Position numbers and translations under genes: made by a program. Shown one piece after another: positions 52,233-60,437 of a stretch of 64,000 nt of DNA. Position 1 is the stretch's first letter, and every line of letters starts with the position of its first letter. The notes under the pieces were generated by a model. The model did not search any database, was not told where the DNA came from, and worked only from the letters and a program-made list of their open reading frames with translations. Source of the DNA: Lysobacter defluvii IMMIB APB-9 = DSM 18482 (GTDB lineage: Bacteria > Pseudomonadota > Gammaproteobacteria > Xanthomonadales > Xanthomonadaceae); the NCBI RefSeq assembly GCF_000423325.1, contig NZ_AUHT01000008.1, forward strand, positions 124,001-188,000, in the 5' to 3' direction.

Positions 52233-53630
52233 TCAGATCGAGCGTGAGAAGCGGGGCGCGGTGTCCGCGCTCGGCGGTGTCAGGTAGGCGTCGAAGCACA
52301 TGGCAATGTTACGCAGTAACAGCCGGCCGCGCGAGGTCGCGCGGATCATCCCGTCCTCGAACCGCACCAGGCCGTCCTCGGCCAGCGGGCGCAGCTGCTC
52401 CAGCGCATCGGCGAAGTAGGCGTTGAAGTCGATCAGGTAGCGCCGCTCCAGCGCGCCGACCGGGATCTCGCCCTGGCACATCAGGCGCTGGATCAGGTCC
52501 GCGCGCAGCTGGTCGTCCTCGCTCAGCTGCATCCCGCGGAAGACCGGCAGGCGCCCCTCGTCCAGGGCGATCTGCCAGCTGGGCAGGTCGCGCGGGTTCT
52601 GGCTGAAGCTGTCGCCGATGTGGCTGATCGCGCTCACGCCCATGCCGACCAGGTCGGTGTCGGCGTGGGTGGTGTAGCCCATGAAGTTGCGGTGCAGCCC
52701 GCCGCGCTCCTGTGCCCGCGCCAGGTCGTCGTCGGGCAGGGCGAAGTGGTCCATGCCGATGTAGACGTAGCCAGCGTCGGTCAGCTTGCCGATTGCCAGC
52801 TGCAACAGGGCGAGCTTGTCGGCGGCACTGGGGAGCTCGTCGGCGTTGATCTGGCGCTGCGCCTTGAACATCTGCGGCAGGTGGGCGTAGCTGTAGACCG
52901 CCAGCCGGTCCGGGCGCGCCTCCAGCACGGTGTCCAGGGTGCGGGAGAACCCCTCTTGGGTCTGCCGCGGGAGCCCGTAGATCAGGTCCACGTTGACCGA
53001 GCGGAAGCCTGCCTGGCGGCAGGCATCGATGATCGCCATCGTCTCTTCGACCGACTGGATGCGGTTGACCGCCTCCTGCACGGCCGGGTCGAAATCCTGG
53101 ACGCCCAGGCTGGCGCGGTTGAAGCCAATCCGGCCCAGTTCGAGCACGTCGGCCGGCTTGACGAAGCGCGGGTCCAGCTCGATCGAGATGTCGCGCTCGC
53201 CTGACTGGGAGAACGTGAATTGGCTTCGCAGCGTCTCCACGACCTCCTCCAGCTGGGCCGGGGACAGGAAGTTCGGCGTGCCGCCGCCGAAGTGCAGCTG
53301 GATCACCTCGCGGTCGCGGTCGAAGAGCTGTGCGGTCAGCGCGATCTCGCGGTACAGCCGGACCAGGTAGGTCTCGCCGCGGGCCAGGTCGCGGGTGATG
53401 ATCCGGTTGCAGCCGCAGTAGAAGCACGGGCTCATGCAGAAGGGCACGTGCACGTACAGCGACAGCCGCCGCGGGATCGGGTCGCCGTTGCTGGCCGCCG
53501 CCGCCGCGCGCAGCGCTTCCTCGCCGAAGTCCGCGTGGAACTGCGGGGCGGTGGGGTAGGAGGTGTAGCGCGGACCGGCACGGTCGTAGCGCTGCAGCAG
53601 CCCGGTGTCGAAGGAGGGTTGGCTGGCCAT
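52233..53630 (-). CDS. hemN: Oxygen-independent coproporphyrinogen III oxidase
   Basis: This 465-residue radical-SAM enzyme makes protoporphyrinogen without O2. The cluster motif is Cys65-x3-Cys69-x2-Cys72 with Cys74 (HVPFCMSPCFYCGC), after the family-typical YDRAGPRYTSYPTAPQF. The ATG at 53630 matches the E. coli start. An FNR box is centred 42 bases before it, which predicts a leaderless message. It is co-transcribed with the second Fnr-type regulator. Confidence 0.96.
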   Translation of the reverse strand: MASQPSFDTGLLQRYDRAGPRYTSYPTAPQFHADFGEEALRAAAAASNGDPIPRRLSLYVHVPFCMSPCFYCGCNRIITRDLARGETYLVRLYREIALTAQLFDRDREVIQLHFGGGTPNFLSPAQLEEVVETLRSQFTFSQSGERDISIELDPRFVKPADVLELGRIGFNRASLGVQDFDPAVQEAVNRIQSVEETMAIIDACRQAGFRSVNVDLIYGLPRQTQEGFSRTLDTVLEARPDRLAVYSYAHLPQMFKAQRQINADELPSAADKLALLQLAIGKLTDAGYVYIGMDHFALPDDDLARAQERGGLHRNFMGYTTHADTDLVGMGVSAISHIGDSFSQNPRDLPSWQIALDEGRLPVFRGMQLSEDDQLRADLIQRLMCQGEIPVGALERRYLIDFNAYFADALEQLRPLAEDGLVRFEDGMIRATSRGRLLLRNIAMCFDAYLTPPSADTAPRFSRSI

Positions 53631-53665
53631 GGAGAGCAGGCTACGGGCGCCGCCGGCGCCCCGCC

Positions 53666-53679
53666 TTGACCCGCGTCAA
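53666..53679 (-). promoter_or_regulatory. FNR/Dnr-type box upstream of hemN
   Basis: TTGACCCGCGTCAA is symmetrical in both half-sites. It is centred 42 bases before the hemN ATG. Confidence 0.8.
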
Positions 53680-53715
53680 TCCGGTGCCGCGGACGCCGCA
53701 GGGCGTCCCGGCCGT

Positions 53716-54915
53716 TCAGCCAGTGGCGTCCAGCGTGCCCGCGGGCACCCGCACCCGCCCTTCCATCAGCACCCGCGCGCTGCGGCTCATCACCGCCTTG
53801 GACACGGTCCACCGGCCGTCGACCTGACGCGCCTCGGCGCCTACGCGCAGCGTGCCCGAGGGATGTCCGAAGGTGACCGCATTGCGTTCACCGCCCCCCG
53901 CGGCGAGGTTCACCACCGTGCCAGGCACCGCTGCGGCCGCGGCGATCGCCACCGCGCAGGTCCCCATCATCGCGTGGTGCAGCTTGCCCATGGACAGCGC
54001 ACGCACGTTGAGGTCGATGTCGCCCGCGGCGATGGCCTTGCCGCTGCTGGCGGCGTAGTCCTTCGGCGGGGCCACGAAGGCGACCTTGGGCGTGTGCTGG
54101 CGCTTCGCGGCGCCTGCGAGCTCCTCGATGAGGCCCATGCGCAGCGCGGCGTGGGCGCGGATCGCCTCGAACTTCACCAGCGCCGCCGGGTCGCCGTTGA
54201 TCGCCGGTTGCAGCTCGGTGCCGTCGTAGCCGATGTCGGCCGCGTCGACGAACACGGTCGGGATTCCCGCGGAGATCATCGTCGCCCGCAGCGTGCCGAC
54301 GCCGGGCACCTCCAGATCGTCGACCAGGTTGCCGGTCGGGAACATCGCCCCGCCGTCGCCCTCGTCGTCGGACGGATCCATGAACTCGACCACCACTTCG
54401 GCCGCCGGGAAGGCCACCCCGTCGAGCTCGAAGTCACCGCTCTCCTGCACCTCGCCGTTGGCGACCGGCACGTGCACCACGATGGTCTTGCCGATGTTCG
54501 CCTGCCACACCCGCACCTCGACGGTGCCGTGGTCCGGAATGCGCTCCGCCTCGATGAAGCCGTTGGCGACCGCGAACGGGCCGACCGCCGTGCTCAGGTT
54601 GCCGCAGTTGCCCGACCAGTCGACGAAGGCGGTGTCGATGGACACCTGGCCGTAGAGGTAGTCGACGTCGTGGTCGGGCCGCGACGACTTCGAGATGATC
54701 ACGCACTTGCTGGTCGACGAGGTCGCCCCGCCCATGCCGTCGGTGTGCTTGCCGTAGGGGTCGGGCGAGCCGATCACCCGCATCAGCAATGCGTCGCGCG
54801 CCGGGCCGGGCACGCGTGCGGCTTCCGGCAGGTCCTCCAGGCGGAAGAACACCCCCTTGGAGGTGCCGCCGCGCATGTAGGTGGCGGGGATGCGGAGTTG
54901 GGGGGCGTGGGTCAT
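53716..54915 (-). CDS. prpF: 2-methylaconitate cis-trans isomerase
   Basis: This 399-residue protein has the diaminopimelate-epimerase-like double fold of PrpF. The motifs are MRGGTSKGVFF (residues 14-24) and DWSGNCGNLSTAVG with the catalytic Cys, plus MGKLHHAMMGTCAVA. It works with AcnD in the 2-methylcitrate cycle for propionyl-CoA. I chose the ATG at 54915 because the longer frame reads through REP repeats. acnD lies upstream, across two REP elements. Confidence 0.93.
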   Translation of the reverse strand: MTHAPQLRIPATYMRGGTSKGVFFRLEDLPEAARVPGPARDALLMRVIGSPDPYGKHTDGMGGATSSTSKCVIISKSSRPDHDVDYLYGQVSIDTAFVDWSGNCGNLSTAVGPFAVANGFIEAERIPDHGTVEVRVWQANIGKTIVVHVPVANGEVQESGDFELDGVAFPAAEVVVEFMDPSDDEGDGGAMFPTGNLVDDLEVPGVGTLRATMISAGIPTVFVDAADIGYDGTELQPAINGDPAALVKFEAIRAHAALRMGLIEELAGAAKRQHTPKVAFVAPPKDYAASSGKAIAAGDIDLNVRALSMGKLHHAMMGTCAVAIAAAAAVPGTVVNLAAGGGERNAVTFGHPSGTLRVGAEARQVDGRWTVSKAVMSRSARVLMEGRVRVPAGTLDATG

Positions 54916-54955
54916 CGGTCGTCTCTGGTTAGTGCTATGTGCTTCGCGCGTTCCT

Positions 54956-54998
54956 ACCCCCTCTCCCGCGTGCGGGAGAGGGTTGGGGTGAGGGAGCT
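54956..54998. repeat. REP-type palindrome between prpF and acnD (first)
   Basis: CCCTCTCCCGC/GCGGGAGAGGG forms a stem and is followed by TTGGGGTGAGGGAG, the common xanthomonad REP form. A second, different REP follows within 40 bases. Confidence 0.85.
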
Positions 54999-55033
54999 TT
55001 TGCTTTTGATCTGATCCGAAAGAAGCAAAGGCG

Positions 55034-55079
55034 CCCTCATCCGCCCTTCGGGCACCTTCTCCCGCTAGCGGGAGAAGGG
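55034..55079. repeat. REP-type palindrome between prpF and acnD (second)
   Basis: CCCTCATCC and the mini-hairpin GCCCTTCGGGC precede a perfect 24-bp palindrome (55055-55078). It is the reverse-complement form of the repeat at 4200-4246. It may end the acnD message or protect it from decay. Confidence 0.88.
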
Positions 55080-55084
55080 AAAAC

Positions 55085-57691
55085 CTAAGCGGCGTGCCCT
55101 TCCAGGAAATCCTGCGCAAACCGCTGCAGGATCCCGCCGGCCGAGTACACCGACACCTCCTCGGCGGTATCCAGCCGGCAGGTCACCGGCACCTCGAGGC
55201 GTTCGCCGTCGCGGCGGTGGATCACCAGCGTCAGGGTGGCGCCGGGGGCCACTTCGCCGAGCACGTCGTAGGTCTCGCTGCCGTCGATGCCCAGCGTCTT
55301 GCGGGTGATGCCGGTCTCGAACTGCAGCGGCAGCACGCCCATGCCGACCAGGTTGGTGCGGTGGATGCGCTCGAAGCCCTCGGCCACGATCGCCTCCACG
55401 CCGGCCAGGCGGACGCCCTTGGCGGCCCAGTCGCGCGAGCTGCCCTGGCCGTAGTCGGCGCCGGCGATGATGATCAGCGGCTGGCTGCGCTCCATGTAGG
55501 TCTCGATCGCGTCCCACATGCGCATGACCTTGCCCTCCGGCTCCAGCCGGGTCAGCGAGCCCTGCTTCACCTCGCCGTCGACCACCGCCATCTCGTTGAT
55601 GAGCTTGGGGTTGGCGAAGGTCGCGCGCTGGGCGGTCAGGTGGTCGCCGCGGTGGGTGGCGTAGGAGTTGAAGTCCTCCTCCGGCAGGCCCATCGACGCC
55701 AGGTACTCGCCCGCGGCGCTGCTGGCCATGATCGCGTTGGACGGCGAGATGTGGTCGGTGGTGATGTTGTCGCCGAGCACCGCCAGCGGCCGCATGCCGG
55801 CCAACGACGGCTTGCGGGCGAGTGCGCCCTCCCAGTACGGCGGGCGGCGGATGTAGGTGCTCTGCGGGCGCCAGTCGTACAGCGGTTCGACCTTGCGGCC
55901 GAGGGCGGCGCGCGGGCTGAACATCGGCTCGTAGACCTGGCGGAAGTGCTCGGGCTTCACGTGCGCGGCCACCATCGCGTCGATCTCCTCGTCGCTCGGC
56001 CACAGGTCCTTGAGGGTGACCTCGTTGCCGTCGGCGTCCACGCCCAGCACGTCCTTCTCGATGTCGAAGCGCACCGTCCCGGCGATCGCGTAGGCCACCA
56101 CCAGCGGCGGCGAGGCCAGGAAGGCCTGCTTGGCATACGGATGGATGCGGCCGTCGAAGTTGCGGTTGCCGCTGAGCACGGCCACCGCGTACAGGTCGCG
56201 GTCGATGACCTCCTGCTGGATCTTCGGGTCCAGCGCGCCGGACATGCCGTTGCAGGTGGTGCAGGCGAAGCCGACGATGCCGAAGCCGAGGTTCTCCAGC
56301 TCCTCCAGCAGCCCGGCATCACGCAGGTACAGCTCGACCGCCTTGGAGCCGGGCGCCAGCGAGGACTTCACCCACGGCTTGCGCGCCAGCCCCCGCCGGT
56401 TGGCGTTGCGCGCCAGCAGGCCGGCGGCGATCACGTTGCGCGGGTTGGAAGTGTTGGTGCAGCTGGTGATCGCGGCGATGATCACGCCGCCGTCGGGGAT
56501 CAGCCCCTGGGCCTCCTGCTCGCGCGCGGTGGCCATGTCCGCGGCGATGCCGCGCTCGGCCAGCGCGCTGGTCGGCAGGCGCCGGTGCGGGTTGGACGGA
56601 CCGGCCAGGTTGCGGCCCACCGACGACAGGTCGAAGTGCAGGGTGCGCTCGTACTCGGCGGTGGCCAGCGCGTCGGCCCACAGGCCGGTGTGCTTCGCGT
56701 AGGTTTCCACCAGCTGGACCTGCTCTTCCTCGCGCCCGGTCAGGCGCAGGTAGTCCAGGGTGTTGTCGTCGATGAAGAACATCGCCGCGGTGGCGCCGTA
56801 TTCCGGGGCCATGTTGGAGATCGTCGCGCGGTCGCCCAGGGTCAGCGCCGCCGCCCCTTCGCCACGGAATTCCAGGTACGCGCCGACGACCTTCTCCTGG
56901 CGCAGGAACTCGGTCAGCGCCAGCACGATGTCGGTGGCGGTGATGCCCGGCTGCGGGCGGCCGGACAGCTCGACGGCGACGATGTCGGGCAGGCGCATCC
57001 AGGACGCGCGGCCGAGCATCACGCTCTCGGCCTCCAGCCCGCCCACGCCGACCGCGATCACGCCCAGCGCGTCCACGTGCGGGGTGTGGCTGTCGGTGCC
57101 GACGCAGGTGTCGGGGAAGGCCACGCCGTCCTGCACGTAGACCACCGGCGACATCTTCTCCAGGTTGATCTGGTGCATGATCCCGTTGCCCGGCGGGATC
57201 ACGTCCATGTTCTCGAAGGCCTCGGCGGTCCAGTCGATGAAGTGGAAGCGGTCGGCGTTGCGGCGCTCCTCGACCTCGCGGTTGCGGTTGAAGGCCGCCG
57301 GGTCGGAGCCGTCGTACTCCACCGCCAGCGAGTGGTCGACGATCAGCTGCACCGGCACCACCGGGTTCACCTGCGCCGGATCGCCGCCCTTCTCGGCGAT
57401 CGCGTCACGCAGCCCGGCCAAGTCGACCAGCGCGGTCTGGCCCAGGATGTCGTGGCAGACCACGCGGGCGGGGAACCACGGGAAGTCCAGGTCGCGCCGG
57501 CGCTCGACCAGCTGGCCCAGATAGGCATCGACCATGTCCGGCTCGGCGCGGCGGACGATGTTCTCGGCGTGCACCCGCGCCGTGTAGGGCAGGCGGTCCC
57601 AGGCACCCGGCTGCAGGCGGTCCACCGCCTCGCGGGCATCGAAGTAGTCGAGCTGGGTGCCGGGGAGCGGCTTGCGGTACTGGGAATTCAT
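55085..57691 (-). CDS. acnD: Fe/S-dependent 2-methylisocitrate dehydratase
   Basis: This 868-residue aconitase-family enzyme has cluster cysteines in ITSCTNTSNPRN and FACTTCNGMSG, and the swivel-domain motif ADYGQGSSRDWAAKG. The length and the adjacent prpF identify AcnD rather than housekeeping AcnA; I base that mainly on the pairing. I chose the ATG at 57691, which gives MNSQYRKPLPGTQLDYFD. prpB and prpC are not in the window. Confidence 0.92.
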   Translation of the reverse strand: MNSQYRKPLPGTQLDYFDAREAVDRLQPGAWDRLPYTARVHAENIVRRAEPDMVDAYLGQLVERRRDLDFPWFPARVVCHDILGQTALVDLAGLRDAIAEKGGDPAQVNPVVPVQLIVDHSLAVEYDGSDPAAFNRNREVEERRNADRFHFIDWTAEAFENMDVIPPGNGIMHQINLEKMSPVVYVQDGVAFPDTCVGTDSHTPHVDALGVIAVGVGGLEAESVMLGRASWMRLPDIVAVELSGRPQPGITATDIVLALTEFLRQEKVVGAYLEFRGEGAAALTLGDRATISNMAPEYGATAAMFFIDDNTLDYLRLTGREEEQVQLVETYAKHTGLWADALATAEYERTLHFDLSSVGRNLAGPSNPHRRLPTSALAERGIAADMATAREQEAQGLIPDGGVIIAAITSCTNTSNPRNVIAAGLLARNANRRGLARKPWVKSSLAPGSKAVELYLRDAGLLEELENLGFGIVGFACTTCNGMSGALDPKIQQEVIDRDLYAVAVLSGNRNFDGRIHPYAKQAFLASPPLVVAYAIAGTVRFDIEKDVLGVDADGNEVTLKDLWPSDEEIDAMVAAHVKPEHFRQVYEPMFSPRAALGRKVEPLYDWRPQSTYIRRPPYWEGALARKPSLAGMRPLAVLGDNITTDHISPSNAIMASSAAGEYLASMGLPEEDFNSYATHRGDHLTAQRATFANPKLINEMAVVDGEVKQGSLTRLEPEGKVMRMWDAIETYMERSQPLIIIAGADYGQGSSRDWAAKGVRLAGVEAIVAEGFERIHRTNLVGMGVLPLQFETGITRKTLGIDGSETYDVLGEVAPGATLTLVIHRRDGERLEVPVTCRLDTAEEVSVYSAGGILQRFAQDFLEGHAA

Positions 57692-57757
57692 GGCGGACCT
57701 GGCGTTGCGAGAGGGTCCCGCGCCGGTGGCGGTCACCGCGCGGGTCAGCCGGTCATT

Positions 57758-58531
57758 CTACCGGTTGCCCCCTGAGCGCTCCCGGTCCGGGCCCGGCTCG
57801 TCCAGCGCGTCATGCCGCCGCCCGCCGTACCAGAACACCATCGCCTCGCGCGAGCGCAGCATCCGCGGGGCGTCCCAGGCGAAGCGCGCCAGGAAGCGGG
57901 CCTTCTCACCGAGCGAGTAGGTGCGCATCTTTCGCGCCGAGGTCAGCACCGGTTCGCGCAGGATGGCCACGCGCCCGTGGCGCGCCAGTGCCCTGCCGAA
58001 GGCGACGTCCTCGGCGGCGAACAGCCGCTCGTCGAAGCCGCCCACCGCCTCGTACGCCGGGCGGGTGCAGAACACGAAGCAGCCCGGGGTGATGCCGGCC
58101 ACGCGGAACGCCAGGATCGAGGCGCGCTCCAGCACGCGCATGTGCAGGGGCAGGGGGCCGGCGAAGCGCACTGCGGTGCCGCCGCCGACGGCCCCCCGGT
58201 CCAGCGCTGCCATGGCGGCCTCGACGACCTGCCGGTCCACCCGGGTGTCGGCATCCAGGAACAGCAACCGGTCGCCCCGCGCCGCTGCCGCCCCGGCGTT
58301 GCGGGTCGCGGCGATATGCCGGTGGGATACGTGCAGCACCCGCGCACCAAGCGACCGGGCGATCTCCGCGGTCCGGTCCGTGGACGCATCGTCCACCACG
58401 ATCACCTCGACCCCGCCGGGCAGCCCGGCGGTGGCCTCGCGCAGCGCCTCCAAGGTGGCGCCGATCAGGCGTTCCTCGTCGTGGGCGGGGATGATGACCG
58501 AGAGCATCGCGGGCACGGGCAAGGTGGACAC
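57758..58531 (-). CDS. Family 2 glycosyltransferase
   Basis: This 257-residue GT-A protein has the nucleotide-sugar motifs VSVIIPAHDE-like (LSVIIPAHDEERLI, residues 10-23), VVDDASTDRT and the DxD motif in LFLDADTR, with an acceptor-side EDVAFG motif. It lacks membrane segments beyond a short hydrophobic C-terminal patch. The substrate is unknown. A galE remnant lies just upstream, which suggests that this locus has lost sugar-metabolism genes. Confidence 0.8.
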   Translation of the reverse strand: MSTLPVPAMLSVIIPAHDEERLIGATLEALREATAGLPGGVEVIVVDDASTDRTAEIARSLGARVLHVSHRHIAATRNAGAAAARGDRLLFLDADTRVDRQVVEAAMAALDRGAVGGGTAVRFAGPLPLHMRVLERASILAFRVAGITPGCFVFCTRPAYEAVGGFDERLFAAEDVAFGRALARHGRVAILREPVLTSARKMRTYSLGEKARFLARFAWDAPRMLRSREAMVFWYGGRRHDALDEPGPDRERSGGNR

Positions 58532-58576
58532 CCGAGTGTGGCCCTCCGCGCAGGCCGGGCAAGTGAACCGCGCGGC

Positions 58577-58722
58577 TCAGACGGCGATATCGAGCGCCGC
58601 CACCACGCTGTGCCAGCGCCAGGCGCTGGACAGGATCGACTCCAGGCCGGTGTGCACCGGGGTCCAACCCAGTTTGCGCCGCGCACGATCGCTGGCAGTG
58701 TCTCCCGCAGCGTTGCAGGGCC
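58577..58722 (-). pseudogene. Remnant of a UDP-glucose 4-epimerase (galE) C-terminus
   Basis: One minus-strand frame reads AGDTASDRARRKLGW and then SILSSAWRWH before a TGA at 58577-58579. This is the typical end of GalE (GD...A..LGW...AWRWH) with a few residues missing after GDTA. Only about 45 codons remain between the bacterioferritin stop and the glycosyltransferase, so the gene was deleted. Confidence 0.6.
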
Positions 58723-59192
58723 TACTTGTCGAGCTGCTGCGCCAGGTAGTTCGGCTCCCCGATGCGCGCGATCAGCGCCAGCTGGGTCTCGATCCAGTCC
58801 ACGTGCTCTTCCTCGGACTCGAGGATGTCGGCGAACAGGTCGCGGCTGACGTAGTCGCCGATCGACTCGCAGTAGGCGATCGCCTCGCGCAGCAGGGGCA
58901 GGGCGTCCAGCTCCAGCGCCAGGTCGCACTCGAGGATCTCGCGCGGGCCCTCGCCGATGCGCAGCTTGCCCAGCGCCTGGAAGTTGGGCAGGCCCTCGAG
59001 GAACAGGATCCGCTCGGCGAGCACGTCGGCGTGCTTCATCTCGTCGATGGATTCCTCGTACTCGTGCTCGGCCAGTTCCTTCAGGCCCCAGTCCTTCAGC
59101 ATCTTGGCGTGCAGGAAGTACTGGTTGATCGCGGTCAGCTCGTTGTAGAGCGCCTTGTTGAGGAACTCGATGACCTTCGCGTCGCCCTTCAT
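58722..59192 (-). CDS. bfr: Bacterioferritin
   Basis: This 156-residue four-helix protein has the di-iron ligands of the ferroxidase centre ([39 protein letters not shown]) and a heme-region Met in the first third. It stores iron as a 24-mer. I chose the ATG at 59192 ([15 protein letters not shown]), typical of the family. Bfd is encoded 86 bases upstream, so the store and its release partner are together. Confidence 0.95.
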   Translation of the reverse strand: MKGDAKVIEFLNKALYNELTAINQYFLHAKMLKDWGLKELAEHEYEESIDEMKHADVLAERILFLEGLPNFQALGKLRIGEGPREILECDLALELDALPLLREAIAYCESIGDYVSRDLFADILESEEEHVDWIETQLALIARIGEPNYLAQQLDK

Positions 59193-59278
59193 GGCCGTGC
59201 TCCGTGGTGGGGATGACACGACTCTAGCGCGACGCCACGCGGGGTGGCGGAACGCGAATCACCTGCAGGTGGAAGGGG

Positions 59279-59518
59279 TCAGGCCGCCTGTTCGAGCAGC
59301 GGGAGATCGAGCTCCGCGCGGGTGGCGGCCAGCAGGTCGTCGGCTTCCGGGATGCAGGTGCCGCAGCACGATCCGGCGCCGGTGCGCATGGTGAGTTCGG
59401 CCATCGAGCTGCACCCGGCCGTCGCAGCCTGGCGGATTTCGTGGTCGGTGACGGCGTTGCAGATGCAGACGTACACGGCGGAAGACGATTGCGCGCCGGG
59501 GGGAGGCGCGGTCGTCAT
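59279..59518 (-). CDS. bfd: Bacterioferritin-associated 2Fe-2S ferredoxin
   Basis: This 79-residue protein has the Bfd cluster cysteines in VCICNAVTD and GSCCGTCIP. It reduces the bacterioferritin core to release iron. I chose the ATG at 59518 because a Fur box lies directly before it. It is upstream of bfr on the same strand. Confidence 0.92.
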   Translation of the reverse strand: MTTAPPPGAQSSSAVYVCICNAVTDHEIRQAATAGCSSMAELTMRTGAGSCCGTCIPEADDLLAATRAELDLPLLEQAA

Positions 59519-59529
59519 TCCACTACGAA

Positions 59530-59544
59530 TGAGAATGATTGTCA
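59530..59544 (-). promoter_or_regulatory. Fur box upstream of bfd
   Basis: TGAGAATGATTGTCA differs at two positions from the 7-1-7 Fur core TGATAATNATTATCA. It ends 11 bases before the bfd start, so Fur-iron would block bfd transcription. Confidence 0.8.
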
Positions 59545-59545
59545 A

Positions 59546-60124
59546 TCATGCGCGGGCCGGACGGTGCAGCTGCGCGCCGCCGGGGCGGGGTGGCCGGCGT
59601 CGCCTGCGGGTGAGTTCCGGCTGCGGGGGCGGCACCGCGTGGGGGCCGGCGACCTCCCGCGCGAACGGTGCCAGGTGCTGCAGCGCCCGGATGTAGACCC
59701 CGCGCTTGAACATGACCACGTGCTCGGCGGGGTACCAGAAGTCCACCCAGCGCCAGTGGTCGAACTCCGGCGTGCTGGTCACGTCCAGCCGGACGTCGGA
59801 TTCGCGGCCGGTCAGGCGCAGCAGGAACCAGACCTGCTTCTGCCCGATGCACACGAGCTTCTCGTGGCGGCGGATCGCACGCTCCGGCAGCCGGTAGCGC
59901 AGCCAGCCCGGCGTGGTGCCCAGGACCTCGACGTGCCGCGGCTCCAGCCCGGTCTCCTCGTTCAGCTCGCGGTACATCGCCTCGAGCGGCGTCTCGTCGG
60001 TGTTCATCCCCCCCTGCGGGAACTGCCACCCATCACGCCGTACCCGCCGGGCCCAGAACAGCCGCCCGTCGTCGTGCATCAGCACGATGCCCACGTTGGG
60101 GCGAAACCCGTCCGGATCGATCAC
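59546..60124 (-). CDS. rppH: RNA pyrophosphohydrolase (Nudix)
   Basis: This 192-residue Nudix hydrolase removes pyrophosphate from mRNA 5' ends. It has [20 protein letters not shown] at the start and the Nudix box with GGMN and RELNEETGL (about residues 37-58). I chose the GTG at 60124 because RppH proteins begin at this point (MID-DGYRPNVGIV in E. coli). The last 40 residues are Arg/Pro-rich and probably disordered. It lies 27 bases upstream of bfd. Confidence 0.88.
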   Translation of the reverse strand: MIDPDGFRPNVGIVLMHDDGRLFWARRVRRDGWQFPQGGMNTDETPLEAMYRELNEETGLEPRHVEVLGTTPGWLRYRLPERAIRRHEKLVCIGQKQVWFLLRLTGRESDVRLDVTSTPEFDHWRWVDFWYPAEHVVMFKRGVYIRALQHLAPFAREVAGPHAVPPPQPELTRRRRRPPRPGGAQLHRPARA

Positions 60125-60277
60125 GGCGCGGACTCCCGAAGCGTCACTGTGATCGACTCTGCCACGGGGTGCCGGGGTCGGCAAGGCGGCGACGGCGTGC
60201 CGTACAGGCGGGGAGAGTGCGGGTGCCGTGGTCATTGACACGGCCGCCCAAGGCCCGGAAAATTGGCGGTTCCCCGT

Positions 60278-60354
60278 GGCTATGTAGCTCAGCCGGTTAG
60301 AGCACAGCACTCATAATGCTGGGGTCGGTGGTTCGAGTCCACCCATAGCCACCA
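60278..60354 (+). tRNA. tRNA-Met (anticodon CAT, elongator type)
   Basis: The cloverleaf has acceptor pairing GGCTATG/CATAGCC, D-arm GCTC-AGCCGGTTA-GAGC, anticodon loop CTCATAA (CAT at 60312-60314), T-arm with GTTCGAGTC, discriminator A and an encoded CCA. The G1-C72 pair marks an elongator rather than an initiator. A tRNA-Ile2 (modified CAT) is less likely from the body sequence. The 3' end is the probable integration site of the neighbouring element. Confidence 0.95.
60331..60354 (+). other. Probable attachment-site core (att) at the tRNA 3' end
   Basis: The T-arm and acceptor 3' half of tRNA-Met lie directly before an integrase gene that reads away from the tRNA. Tyrosine integrases of this kind usually recombine within such a sequence. 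The matching repeat that would mark the far end of the element is outside the window. Confidence 0.5.
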
Positions 60355-60385
60355 GTCCTTGCGAATAGCTTACGCGACAAGGACT
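60354..60385. repeat. Inverted repeat at the tRNA-element junction
   Basis: AGTCCTTG (60354-60361) pairs with CAAGGACT (60378-60385) across a 16-base loop. It could be an integrase binding site or a processing or termination signal for the tRNA. Confidence 0.4.
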
Positions 60386-60437
60386 TGCAAGCGTTTCTGA
60401 CGTTCCCAGCGCCGCGCTACAGGGAACGCTGCAGAAA

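Noticed and set aside
60278-60354. tRNA-Ile2 (lysidine type) as identity of the CAT tRNA
   Set aside because: The body closely follows elongator tRNA-Met (GGCTAYGTAGCTCAG start, CTCATAA loop), so Met is preferred.
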